20,961 nucleotides of DNA from Sva-07 sp031398325 (GTDB lineage Bacteria; Actinomycetota; Acidimicrobiia; Acidimicrobiales; Ilumatobacteraceae): positions 1 to 20,961 of the forward strand of contig JANNNB010000039.1 of NCBI GenBank assembly GCA_031398325.1, written 5' to 3'. The stretch's first letter is position 1. Each line of letters starts with the position of its first letter. Shown piece after piece: positions 1-7,162 of this stretch. Under the pieces are notes generated by a model, which saw only the letters and a list, made by a program, of their open reading frames with translations, did no database searches and was not told the origin of the DNA. The position numbers were made by a program, and so were the translations under genes.

Positions 1-1
1 A

Positions 2-16
2 CCGGCGCTTCGCCGG
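2..16. terminator. Short GC-rich hairpin at window edge
   Basis: A perfect 6-bp stem (CCGGCG/CGCCGG) with a 3-base loop lies just before the PPK2 promoter. It could end a gene outside the window. No T-run follows, so the terminator role is inferred from position only. Confidence 0.3.
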
Positions 17-20
17 CCCC

Positions 21-33
21 TACATTTCGCCGA
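21..33 (+). promoter_or_regulatory. Putative leaderless promoter of the PPK2 gene
   Basis: TACATT (21-26) fits the actinobacterial -10 pattern TANNNT and stands 7 bases before the GTG at 34. That spacing would put the transcription start at or next to the start codon. No Shine-Dalgarno is visible, and the -35 region would overlap the hairpin or lie outside the window. Confidence 0.4.
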
Positions 34-1023
34 GTGAACTTCTCGAACGAGGACATGGACTTCCGATCGGACGACGGTATGTCGATGGTCGAGCTCGAAA
101 CGTTGATCGACGCACTCCAGGCCGACCTGTCGGTCGACGACGTCGTCGAGCGCGGGGTGGCGGTCGAAGGAACCTGCGACGAGAGCGACGACCCCGTGCT
201 GCTCGGCCCGGACGGCATGCCGATCGAGACGTGGCGCGAGGGGTACCCGCACGACGAGCGGATGAGCCGGCAGGAGTACGACGAGACGAAGCGGCGGTTG
301 CAGATCGAACTCCTGAAGCTGCAGGCCTGGGTCAGCGAGACCGGCCGGAAGGTGTGCGTGGTCTTCGAGGGGCGCGACGCTGCGGGCAAGGGCGGGACGA
401 TCAAGCGGTTCATGGAGCACCTCAACCCTCGAGGGGCGACGGTCGTCGCGCTCGGCATCCCGACCGAGGTCGAGAAGGGTCAGTGGTATTTCCAGCGTTG
501 GATCCAGCACCTCCCGACCGCTGGCCAGATCGTGTTGTTCGACCGGTCGTGGTATACGAGAGCGGTCGTCGAGCGGGTGATGGGGTATTGCACGTCGGAC
601 CAGTACGTGGAGTTCCTGCGACACGTTCCGGAGTTCGAACGGTCGCTGCAGGCGTCGGACACGACGATCATCAAGCTGTGGTTCTCGGTGTCACGCAAGG
701 AGCAGGTCACCCGTTTCACCATCCGACGCATCGACCCGGTCCGCCAGTGGAAACTCAGTCCGAGCGACCTCGCGTCGCTGGATCGGTGGGACGATTACAC
801 GTCAGCCAAGGAGTCGATGTTCCTGCACACCGACACCACCGACGTGCCGTGGACCGTCGTACGCAGCAATGACAAGAAGCGCGGACGCGTCGAGGCGATC
901 CGCTTCGTGCTGTCACGGTTCGACTACACGGACAAGGACCACGACATCGTCGGAGCCCCCGACCCGCTGATCGTCGGTCCGCCCTCGCTCGTCTCGGCCG
1001 ACGCCGGGGAGATCCGCTACTGA
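34..1023 (+). CDS. ppk2: Polyphosphate kinase 2 (PPK2 family)
   Basis: A cytoplasmic kinase that transfers phosphate between polyphosphate and nucleotides. Class I PPK2 enzymes mainly make ATP or GTP from the diphosphate plus polyphosphate. The 329-residue protein has an acidic N-terminal extension of about 70 residues, then the family core. Visible are Walker A GRDAAGKGG (113-121), Walker B with D170-R171 in FDRSWYTR, the Arg-rich lid around 231-255 (RRIDPVRQWKLSP) and the C-terminal WTVVRSNDKKR (273-283). The motif usually written WYNRAG reads WYTRAV here (T175, V178), a mild departure. The GTG start at 34 is the first in frame and has a -10-like box 7 bases upstream; an ATG at 55 is an alternative. 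It converges with the CYTH gene and belongs by function to the polyphosphate cluster downstream. Family assignment is firm; nucleotide preference is not. Confidence 0.93.
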   Translation: MNFSNEDMDFRSDDGMSMVELETLIDALQADLSVDDVVERGVAVEGTCDESDDPVLLGPDGMPIETWREGYPHDERMSRQEYDETKRRLQIELLKLQAWVSETGRKVCVVFEGRDAAGKGGTIKRFMEHLNPRGATVVALGIPTEVEKGQWYFQRWIQHLPTAGQIVLFDRSWYTRAVVERVMGYCTSDQYVEFLRHVPEFERSLQASDTTIIKLWFSVSRKEQVTRFTIRRIDPVRQWKLSPSDLASLDRWDDYTSAKESMFLHTDTTDVPWTVVRSNDKKRGRVEAIRFVLSRFDYTDKDHDIVGAPDPLIVGPPSLVSADAGEIRY

Positions 1024-1029
1024 CGCGCA

Positions 1030-1044
1030 CCCGCCCCCAGCGGG
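1030..1044. terminator. Small hairpin between convergent genes
   Basis: CCCGC/GCGGG, 5 bp with a 5-base loop, sits in the 26-base gap between the stops of the PPK2 and CYTH genes. It could serve both strands, but it is weak and has no T-run. Confidence 0.25.
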
Positions 1045-1049
1045 ACGAG

Positions 1050-1532
1050 TCATCGCATGTCGGGTCGGCCGTGGCGAGCGAGCGCAGCGTTGCTCCAGCC
1101 GGGCACATCGGTGAGTTCTTCGCCGAACCACTCCGGAGGCGGGAAGGCGGCGGCAGCGCTCTCGGAGTCGAACTCGACCTCGACGACGCACAGACCGACC
1201 AACGAGCCGGCGTACACATCGACCTCGGCGACGTGCCGCCCGGCGTCGCCCTCGATGTCGACCCGGTGGCGTGTCTTGTCGACCCGGCGCCCCTCGGTGT
1301 GTGGCCACAACGCCTCCGCTTGGTCGGAGGCGATCACGACCTCGACTTCGGTACGCGCGAGCCCGGTGCCCGCCTTGATCGTCAGGGTCGCCTCCAGGTC
1401 GGTGATCCGAACCCGCACGGTCACCGGGTCATCCTCGGCGAGGTACCCCTGCCTGATGTGTGTGCCGGGTCCGAGCAGCTTCGCGTTCGGGACATCGGTC
1501 AACATGAACTTGCGCTCGATCTCGACGGTCAC
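1050..1532 (-). CDS. Single-domain CYTH (triphosphate tunnel) protein
   Basis: A 160-residue CYTH-fold protein. The diagnostic ExExK motif is at the extreme N-terminus (E4-I5-E6-R7-K8). It is followed by the alternating charged strands of a triphosphate tunnel: R40/R42, K53, E62/E64, K86-x-R88-x-R90, E103/D105 and E118/E120/D122. Relatives hydrolyse inorganic triphosphate or thiamine triphosphate, or act as class IV adenylate cyclases. With PPK2 and CHAD genes beside it, tripolyphosphatase is my preferred guess. The frame stays open far upstream, but the GTG at 1532 starts exactly one residue before the fold begins and has CATACT six bases upstream. Longer versions would run into the divergent CYTH-CHAD gene. 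Family sure; substrate not. Confidence 0.87.
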   Translation of the reverse strand: MTVEIERKFMLTDVPNAKLLGPGTHIRQGYLAEDDPVTVRVRITDLEATLTIKAGTGLARTEVEVVIASDQAEALWPHTEGRRVDKTRHRVDIEGDAGRHVAEVDVYAGSLVGLCVVEVEFDSESAAAAFPPPEWFGEELTDVPGWSNAALARHGRPDMR

Positions 1533-1538
1533 GGCACC

Positions 1539-1544
1539 AGTATG
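1539..1544 (-). promoter_or_regulatory. Putative -10 box of the CYTH gene
   Basis: Read on the minus strand this is CATACT, 6 bases before the GTG start. The 40-base space between the two divergent start codons leaves room only for overlapping promoters. No Shine-Dalgarno is seen. Confidence 0.35.
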
Positions 1545-1558
1545 CGACGACGGCGCGC

Positions 1559-1564
1559 TACCTT
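1559..1564 (+). promoter_or_regulatory. Putative -10 box of the CYTH-CHAD gene
   Basis: TACCTT fits TANNNT and lies 8 bases before the TTG at 1573. This supports that start and a leaderless transcript. Its -35 region would overlap the divergent CYTH promoter. Confidence 0.35.
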
Positions 1565-1572
1565 CGGTCCCC

Positions 1573-3111
1573 TTGAGTCGAGTAGCCACATTCGAGGTTC
1601 CCGAGGGCGAAGGCGAGCGCGTGGTGGCGTTGCTCACCGACTTCGGATTCCTGTTCGGCGATCCCCAGACCGTGACGACCACACTCGTCGACACCTTCGA
1701 CGGTCGGTTGCGCCGCGCCGGCCTGCGGCTCGAGCTACGGAAGAGCGAACAGCTCGAACTCGTGTTGTCCGGTGACGACATCGTGCCCGCTCGCTTGACG
1801 GTCGAGCGCGCGCCGAGCGTCCTCGCCGATCTGCCTCGAGGCCCGTTCCGGTCCCGCATCGCCGAGCTGATCGACGTCCGAGCGTTGGCGCCACGACTTC
1901 GGGTGAGGATGAACTGTTCCACCGGCGTGTGGCGCGATTCGACCGACAAGGCCGTGTCGATCGCGGAGCTGAACGAGGGCGCCCGGGTCCTGGGACGGCC
2001 GGACGGCGAACGCGCCACGACGATCGAGATCCACGAGGTGCCGGGATATGCGAAACAGGCCGTGCGCGTTCGCGAGGTGCTCGCAGGTGTCGGTCTCGTC
2101 GAGCAGGATCACGACACGCTCGAGCGATGTGCGGTCGAGTCCGGCGTCGACCTCGCTGGATTCAAGGGATCGGCGACCGTGCCGCTCGATCCGCAGATGG
2201 CCGCGATCGACGGGTTTCGCGCCGTGTTCGCCAATCTCGCGGTCGCGATCTCGGCGAATTGGCAGGGCGCCATCGACCAGATCGACCCGAAATTCCTGCA
2301 CGACCTGCGAATCGCATTGCGCCGCACCCGCACCGTTCTCAGGGCAGCCACTTCGGTGGTGCCGACCGATGTCTCCACCGCCGCAGCGGAGGGCTTCGCC
2401 TGGCTCGCGGGTGCGACCGGACCGTCACGCGACCTGGACGTCTACCTGCTCGAGTGGGAGCACTACACCGGGCCGCTCGGCCCGGAGGCCGTGTCGGCCT
2501 TGGCGCCGGTGCGTGACCTCCTCGAACAACGTTGCCGCGATGCACACCTCGAGCTCGAGCAAACGCTCCAGTCGGACCGTGCAGTGGAACTGATCACCGA
2601 GTGGCGGGCGTGGCTGACCGAACCGCTCGACCGGGCAGACCTCCCGCGGCGCGCCGAACGGCCGCTCGGCAAGGTGGTCGCGAAACGCATCGATCGCGCC
2701 CATTCGGCGCTCGTCGAGGCGGGTCGCATGATCGACCCGGACACTCCCGCCGAGCAGGTCCACGAGCTCCGCAAGGACGCCAAGAAGCTGCGCTACCTGA
2801 TCGAGTGTTTCGGCAGTCTGCTGCCCGACAAACCTCGCAAGCGATACGTGAAGCATCTCAAGGCGCTCCAGGAGAACCTCGGTGAGCATCAGGACGCCGA
2901 GGTGCACATCGCGCTGCTGCGATCGCTCACGCCCGAGCTCGAGACGGCAGGCGCCGGCGCTGACACGATGGTCGCTATCGGCCAGCTCACCGAGCGGTTG
3001 AACCAGACACGGATCGCTTCTCGGGCCGAGTTCGCCGAACGGTTCGCCGATTACGACAGCCATCGAACGCAGCAGGCGCTCGACGCGGCGCTCGATGCCA
3101 TCTCCTCGTGA
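1573..3111 (+). CDS. CYTH-like plus CHAD domain protein
   Basis: A 512-residue two-domain protein. Residues 1 to about 200 resemble a CYTH fold, with the characteristic strand VDTFDGRLRRAGLRLELRK. The catalytic ExExK is missing, however: the first strand reads VATFEVPEG, so hydrolysis is doubtful. From about 210 to the end is a CHAD domain, a helical bundle with conserved histidines and basic residues. It shows H243 in HDLRIALRRTRTVL and, in the second half, H397 in VHELRKDAKKLRYLIE, followed by LQENLGEHQDAEVH. CHAD domains are known to bind polyphosphate and to associate with polyphosphate granules. The TTG at 1573 is chosen because it precedes the first domain strand and has a -10-like box 8 bases before it; GTG at 1621 is the alternative. 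The open frame reaches back to 1057, but that part is antisense to the CYTH gene. A ParA gene follows after 13 bases, suggesting one operon. Confidence 0.88.
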   Translation: MSRVATFEVPEGEGERVVALLTDFGFLFGDPQTVTTTLVDTFDGRLRRAGLRLELRKSEQLELVLSGDDIVPARLTVERAPSVLADLPRGPFRSRIAELIDVRALAPRLRVRMNCSTGVWRDSTDKAVSIAELNEGARVLGRPDGERATTIEIHEVPGYAKQAVRVREVLAGVGLVEQDHDTLERCAVESGVDLAGFKGSATVPLDPQMAAIDGFRAVFANLAVAISANWQGAIDQIDPKFLHDLRIALRRTRTVLRAATSVVPTDVSTAAAEGFAWLAGATGPSRDLDVYLLEWEHYTGPLGPEAVSALAPVRDLLEQRCRDAHLELEQTLQSDRAVELITEWRAWLTEPLDRADLPRRAERPLGKVVAKRIDRAHSALVEAGRMIDPDTPAEQVHELRKDAKKLRYLIECFGSLLPDKPRKRYVKHLKALQENLGEHQDAEVHIALLRSLTPELETAGAGADTMVAIGQLTERLNQTRIASRAEFAERFADYDSHRTQQALDAALDAISS

Positions 3112-3124
3112 GGGCACGGGCATC

Positions 3125-3868
3125 GTGAAGGTCCTGGCGACGTACAGCATCAAAGGCGGCGTCGGGAAGACCACGACGGCGGTGAACCTCGCCGCGGCCG
3201 CCGCCGCAAGTGGTTCTCGCGTCCTGCTGTGGGACCTCGATCCGCAGGGTGCCGCGACCTTCTTCGTCCGGGTCAAGCCGCGGGTCAGAGGTGGCGTCGA
3301 ACGACTCGTGGGAAAGTCGGGGTCGCTGGAGGCGAACATCCGCGCCACCGACGACTCTGCAGTCCACATCGTGCCCGCCGACTTCTCCCTCCGTCACTTG
3401 GACCTGGCGCTCGACGACACCAAGCACCCGACTCGTCGCCTCGCCGCACTGCTCGAGCCGATCGCCGATCGCTACGACGTCGCCATCCTCGACTGCCCTC
3501 CCGGGATCACGTTGACGAGCGAGAGCGTCTTCGGTGCCGCCGATGCGCTGATCGTGCCCACGATCCCGACCACGCTCTCGGAGCGCACACTCGAGCAACT
3601 CACCGACTTCCTGGCCGAGCGTCCGCCGGCGCCGATGGTCCTGCCGTTCACGTCGATGCTCGATCGGCGCAAGCGACTCCAACGAGACACGTTCGCCCGC
3701 CTGATGACGGACATCCCGGGCTTCCTGCCGACGGCGATTCCCAACGCCAGCGTGATCGAGCAGATGGGGATCGAGCGATCACCCGTCGCAGCGTTCGCGC
3801 CGAAGAGCCCAGCGGCTTCAGCGTTCGCGCGGCTCTGGGGCGACATCGCAGCCCGCGTCTGGGTCTGA
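3125..3868 (+). CDS. ParA/MinD-family ATPase
   Basis: A 247-residue P-loop ATPase of the ParA/Soj/MinD group, whose members dimerise on ATP and position cargo on nucleoid or membrane. Visible are the deviant Walker A KGGVGKTT (K10 signature lysine, K15, T16), the Walker A' strand with D37/D39 in LLWDLDPQG and the Walker B strand AILDCPPG (D123). It lacks the N-terminal helix-turn-helix of plasmid ParA and has no MinD-like C-terminal amphipathic helix that I can recognise. No parB, parS or chromosome-partition gene is near, so a non-chromosomal cargo is likely. The GTG at 3125 is chosen over the ATG at 3095 because GAGGG lies about 10 bases before it and the P-loop follows directly. It sits 13 bases after the CHAD gene, which makes polyphosphate-bound CHAD a candidate cargo (inference). 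Confidence 0.88.
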   Translation: MKVLATYSIKGGVGKTTTAVNLAAAAAASGSRVLLWDLDPQGAATFFVRVKPRVRGGVERLVGKSGSLEANIRATDDSAVHIVPADFSLRHLDLALDDTKHPTRRLAALLEPIADRYDVAILDCPPGITLTSESVFGAADALIVPTIPTTLSERTLEQLTDFLAERPPAPMVLPFTSMLDRRKRLQRDTFARLMTDIPGFLPTAIPNASVIEQMGIERSPVAAFAPKSPAASAFARLWGDIAARVWV

Positions 3869-3873
3869 AGCGG

Positions 3874-3905
3874 TCCGGGGCCGAGGGTTCCGCCTCGGCC
3901 CCGGA
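3874..3905. terminator. Strong hairpin between convergent ParA and PhoX genes
   Basis: A perfect 13-bp GC-rich stem (3874-3886 with 3893-3905) and a 6-base loop begin 5 bases after the ParA stop. It lies 43 bases from the convergent PhoX stop. No T-run follows, as is common for hairpin terminators in GC-rich actinomycetes. It could work for both strands. Confidence 0.65.
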
Positions 3906-3948
3906 CACTGCCAGTCCTCAGGAGCGCGCCACGCTCAGCACTTCAGCG

Positions 3949-5964
3949 TCAACTGCCGATCTCGCCTCCGTCGTCCTTGGTGATCATCACGAGCGATGAA
4001 CGCGGACGTCCGCCCGGGGCGATGGGCGGCCACGAGCTGTACTGCGTCGGGTTGGCGGGGTCGTTGGTCAGGTTCCCCGGTGCCTCGCCGGGATGTTGGA
4101 TTCCGACGAACATCGTGCGCTCGTCGGGCGTCACGAACACCCCGGTCACTTCGCAGTTGACGGGGCCCACGAGGAACCTTCGGGTGACCCGGGTGACCGG
4201 GTCGGCGCACAGCATCATGTTGTTGCCGAATCCCGTGCCGCCGTTGAACTGCGTGTACGCAGCTCCGAGGAGGTCACCGGCAGCGACGTCGGTCTGGATC
4301 CAGAGCCGGTTGCGCGGCGACACGTAGAGGCCGTCGGGCGACCCGTAGAAGTCACCCTTGATCGTGGCGCCGTGGCCGGCGTTGGCCGGGTCACCAGCGT
4401 ACGCGAACACGTCCCATCGAAACGTCGGCTCGCTGAACGCGTACTGGTACGTCCACGAGAGGATCTGGCCGTAGGGGTTCGGCCCCCGCTTGTTGATCGC
4501 GTCGATCGAGGGCCGTGGTTTGTCGGGTCGAGCCGGCCATGTGCCGGGGGTGCCGCGCTGGCTGTTGTTGGTCAGCGTGGCGATGGCGGTGAGCGAGTCG
4601 GGGAACGTGTCGATCCACTCCGGGCGGTCCATGGGGGTGGCCCCTGCAAGGTCGGCCGCACCCCGGGTGTTGATCATGATGTCGGCAAGGCTCCAGCCCG
4701 CCAGCGCCGGGTTGTTCGGCGACAGCTCGAGCCACTGACCGGTGCCGTCGTCCGAGAACCTCGCCACGTACAGGACCCCGTCGTCGAGTGGGCTGATGCG
4801 CTGCTTTCTCGCCTCCCGCCACGGAAGGTTGGACACGTAGCGGTAGATGTACTCGAAACGCTCGTCGTCACCCGAGTACACGACGATGCGGCCGTCCACG
4901 TCCTCCTGGACCCACGCACCCTCGTGCTTGAAGCGGCCGAGGGCCGAGCGCTTGATCGGCGTCGAACGGCGATCGAACGGATCGATCTCCACGACCCACC
5001 CGAAGCGGTTGGACTCGTTCGGCTCCTTCACGAGATCGAAACGATCGTCGGTCTCGAACCACCTGTACCCGAAGCCGGCATCGTTGATGCCGTAGCGGAC
5101 CTGCTCGGGCGTCGGCGTGTAGGGCGGCGCGGTCCGGAAGTAGCCGTTGAAGTTCTCCTCGCAGGCGAGATACGTCCCCCACGGCGTGTAGCCCATTGCG
5201 CAGTTGTTGAGTGTGCCGAGGATCTGTTTGCCGGTCGGATCGGCGCTCGTCTGCAGGCGTGGGTCGCCAGCCGCCGGGCCGCTCATGGTCATCGGCGTGT
5301 AGCCGGTGATGCGACGGGCGTACTGCGACGGTCGCTTGAGCTCCCACTGGGCGCCGCGGCCGCGGCGCCGAACCTCGATCACCGACACGCCATGGGCGGC
5401 GAGTGACTTCTTCGTCTTGTCCGCGGTCCACACCGTGCTGCCGTCGGGGAAGAGCAGGACGTCGTCGGTGTACTCGTGGTTCTGGACGATCAGTCCCCGG
5501 TTGTCGCCGTTCGGGAACGGGAAGAACACGAGCCCGTCGTTGTGCATGCCCCACTGTTGTTCCTGGTCCTGCCAGGGGTTGCTGGCGTCGGGCTGGAACG
5601 CAGGGCCGTTGGACACGGGATCGCCCCAGGCGATGAGGACCGTGGCGGTGTAGCCGGGCGGAACGGTGACCGCGTCGGCATTGGTCGCTGCCACGCTCTC
5701 GAACCCGACGAGCGGATTGACCGGCCGGCCGAACGACCCTCGGCCGCCGCCTCCCCAACCGCCGCCGGTCGCCGCGACCGGGATCGCCTCCAGCAGCGAT
5801 GCCACCCCGCCGCCAGCGGTGCCGACGGCGGCTGCGGCGGCGGTGGCAGCGATGGCACCGCCCAGCACACCCCGGCGTGAAACGCGCGCCTGCACCACGT
5901 CTTCGAACGGCCGGTTTCCCGACGTGTTGGACAGTTCCTCACGCTCGTCATCGACGATGCTCAT
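3949..5964 (-). CDS. phoX: PhoX-family alkaline phosphatase, Tat-exported (DUF839)
   Basis: A 671-residue extracytoplasmic phosphatase that releases phosphate from organic esters. Known PhoX enzymes use calcium and iron and are Tat substrates. A twin-arginine signal is visible: SRRGVLGG (29-36), then an Ala/Gly-rich hydrophobic stretch to about 64 and a Gly-rich spacer (67-80). PhoX hallmarks are NNCAMGYTPWGTYLACEENF (253-272), with C255 and E269/E270 at the metal centre, plus KHEGAW (346-351), YSGDDERFEYIYRY (363-376), DGLYVSPRNRLWI and the C-terminal EVTGVFVTPDERTMFVGIQHPGE. The ATG at 5964 has an AAGGAGGA ribosome site 3 bases upstream, so it is preferred over upstream starts. A PHO-box-like repeat lies about 85 bases upstream. 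It converges with the polyphosphate cluster and probably supplies its phosphate. Confidence 0.93.
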   Translation of the reverse strand: MSIVDDEREELSNTSGNRPFEDVVQARVSRRGVLGGAIAATAAAAAVGTAGGGVASLLEAIPVAATGGGWGGGGRGSFGRPVNPLVGFESVAATNADAVTVPPGYTATVLIAWGDPVSNGPAFQPDASNPWQDQEQQWGMHNDGLVFFPFPNGDNRGLIVQNHEYTDDVLLFPDGSTVWTADKTKKSLAAHGVSVIEVRRRGRGAQWELKRPSQYARRITGYTPMTMSGPAAGDPRLQTSADPTGKQILGTLNNCAMGYTPWGTYLACEENFNGYFRTAPPYTPTPEQVRYGINDAGFGYRWFETDDRFDLVKEPNESNRFGWVVEIDPFDRRSTPIKRSALGRFKHEGAWVQEDVDGRIVVYSGDDERFEYIYRYVSNLPWREARKQRISPLDDGVLYVARFSDDGTGQWLELSPNNPALAGWSLADIMINTRGAADLAGATPMDRPEWIDTFPDSLTAIATLTNNSQRGTPGTWPARPDKPRPSIDAINKRGPNPYGQILSWTYQYAFSEPTFRWDVFAYAGDPANAGHGATIKGDFYGSPDGLYVSPRNRLWIQTDVAAGDLLGAAYTQFNGGTGFGNNMMLCADPVTRVTRRFLVGPVNCEVTGVFVTPDERTMFVGIQHPGEAPGNLTNDPANPTQYSSWPPIAPGGRPRSSLVMITKDDGGEIGS

Positions 5965-5967
5965 GAC

Positions 5968-5975
5968 TCCTCCTT
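5968..5975 (-). promoter_or_regulatory. Ribosome binding site of phoX
   Basis: On the minus strand this reads AAGGAGGA, 3 bases before the ATG at 5964. It decides the start and is one of only two strong Shine-Dalgarno sequences in the window. Confidence 0.8.
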
Positions 5976-6026
5976 CAGAAGGTCGCCTGCAGCCCCGCAC
6001 ACCTCGGCGACGGTTGCGATGGAGGG

Positions 6027-6070
6027 ACCATAAAACTCGCGTCTGACGCGCAGGTTGCCGCTGGGTGAAG
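6027..6070 (-). promoter_or_regulatory. Candidate PhoP-dependent promoter of phoX
   Basis: On the minus strand, 6070-6049 reads CTTCACCCAGC then GGCAACCTGCG. These are two 11-base units in direct register resembling the actinobacterial PHO-box unit GTTCACCnnnn (6/7 and 4/7 matches). Sixteen bases further is TATGGT (6032-6027), a TANNNT -10 box, so the repeat would overlap the -35 position as in PhoP-activated promoters. A palindrome CGCGTC-T-GACGCG (6038-6050) lies between them. The pattern is seen; regulation by PhoP is inferred. Confidence 0.45.
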
Positions 6071-6088
6071 ACGGGGCGGCGCAGTCAT

Positions 6089-6127
6089 GACATCGAAACG
6101 ACGGATGACACCGACCGCTTCGATGTC
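6089..6127. terminator. Inverted repeat after the GT4 operon
   Basis: GACATCGAA (6089-6097) and TTCGATGTC (6119-6127) form a perfect 9-bp stem around a 21-base loop, 12 bases beyond the last stop of the minus-strand operon. The long loop makes it a modest terminator candidate. A second pairing, ACGAC (6098-6102) with GTCGT (6129-6133), would compete with it. Confidence 0.35.
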
Positions 6128-6139
6128 TGTCGTGCCGGT

Positions 6140-7162
6140 TCAGTCGTGGCGCGGCGCGAACAGGTCGGAAGCCTGTGTCGTCTGGGTGATGCCGTCGACG
6201 GCCAGCAACACGGCCGCCGCCGTGTACGACGATGTCTCGTCGGGAGGGAACAGCTCACGTTGGGGGTGCACGAACCCGGTCCAGTAGGAGCCGTCGTCGC
6301 GTCGATGTGTACGCGTCCATTCGAGCAGGTCGGCGGCCGTCGACAAGTCGCCGATCGTGGCGTAGGCGAGCGCACATTCGGCGGTTTCCGATGCGGTGAC
6401 CCATGACTCGTCGCTCACGCAGCGGATCCCGAGCCCCTCCATCGCGAACACGTCCCACCCCTCGGCCAGGCGAGCCTTCGCTTCCTCGCCCACCAACGCG
6501 CCGGTCAGCACCGGGTAGTACCAGTCCATCGCCCAGCGTGTCTTCGGCTCGAAGGCGTGGGGACGGGTGCGGATGACCTCGACCATCCGATCAGCGGCCT
6601 CGATCCAGGTCGGTCGCGGCGAGCCGAGCGCTTCGCCGAGCGCCGCACCGCAACGCAGCGAATGTTGGATGCTCGACGTGCCGGTCAGCAACGCGTAGTT
6701 CCACGGATGAGCATCGAGTTCGATCGCCCACAGCGGCACACCATCGGCACGGCGCAACGACAGGACGAACTCGAGTGCGGCTTCGACGGCAGGCCACAGA
6801 TTCTCGGCGAAACCTCGATCCCAGGTGCTCCGGTAGTGGTGATAGACGCCGGCGCCGATGTATGCGCACACGTTGGTGTCGATCTTGGCGTCCTCGACCG
6901 ATCCGTCGTTGGCGTAGTACGCGTACCAGCCACCGTTGGGAAGCTGCGTGTCGACGAGCCACTCGTAGGCGCGCTCGGCTTCGGTGTGATGACCGGCGAC
7001 GTCGAGAGCCATCGCCGACTCGACGTGGTTCCACGGGTCGCAGTGGCCGCCGACGAACCACGGGATCATCCCGGTGTCGAGCTGCAGCGATGCCAGGTGC
7101 GCGGCGGTGTCGTGCACCTCGTCGGCGCTGACGACGGCGGCGAGTTCGGGAAGAGCGCTCAT
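6140..7162 (-). CDS. Prenyltransferase/terpene-cyclase-like (alpha/alpha) barrel protein
   Basis: A 340-residue, Trp-rich soluble protein of helical repeats. The repeated pattern of aromatic, Gly and Asp residues (GMIPWFVGGHCDPWNHVESAM, QLPNGGWYAYY, KIDTNVCAYIGAGVYHHY, DDGSYWTGF) is that of (alpha/alpha)-barrel proteins. These are usually annotated 'prenyltransferase and squalene oxidase repeat', but the same fold occurs in glycoside hydrolases and lyases. I see no terpene-cyclase DxDD motif, so a role on a sugar or glycolipid fits its neighbours better. The ATG at 7162 overlaps the methyltransferase stop as ATGA, so the frame open further upstream is not used. It is the last gene of the GT4-methyltransferase operon. 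Catalytic activity unknown. Confidence 0.72.
   Translation of the reverse strand: MSALPELAAVVSADEVHDTAAHLASLQLDTGMIPWFVGGHCDPWNHVESAMALDVAGHHTEAERAYEWLVDTQLPNGGWYAYYANDGSVEDAKIDTNVCAYIGAGVYHHYRSTWDRGFAENLWPAVEAALEFVLSLRRADGVPLWAIELDAHPWNYALLTGTSSIQHSLRCGAALGEALGSPRPTWIEAADRMVEVIRTRPHAFEPKTRWAMDWYYPVLTGALVGEEAKARLAEGWDVFAMEGLGIRCVSDESWVTASETAECALAYATIGDLSTAADLLEWTRTHRRDDGSYWTGFVHPQRELFPPDETSSYTAAAVLLAVDGITQTTQASDLFAPRHD

Noticed and set aside
1057..1572. Upstream extension of the CYTH-CHAD reading frame
   Set aside because: It is antisense to the CYTH gene, whose ExExK motif and charged strands are clearly real; the translated extension has no recognisable domain.
3125..3868. ParA as chromosomal or plasmid partition gene
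   Set aside because: No ParB-like gene or parS-like palindromes are nearby, and no replication or plasmid genes are present.
4093..5406. Plus-strand open frame of 437 codons
   Set aside because: Antisense to phoX; no recognisable protein features.
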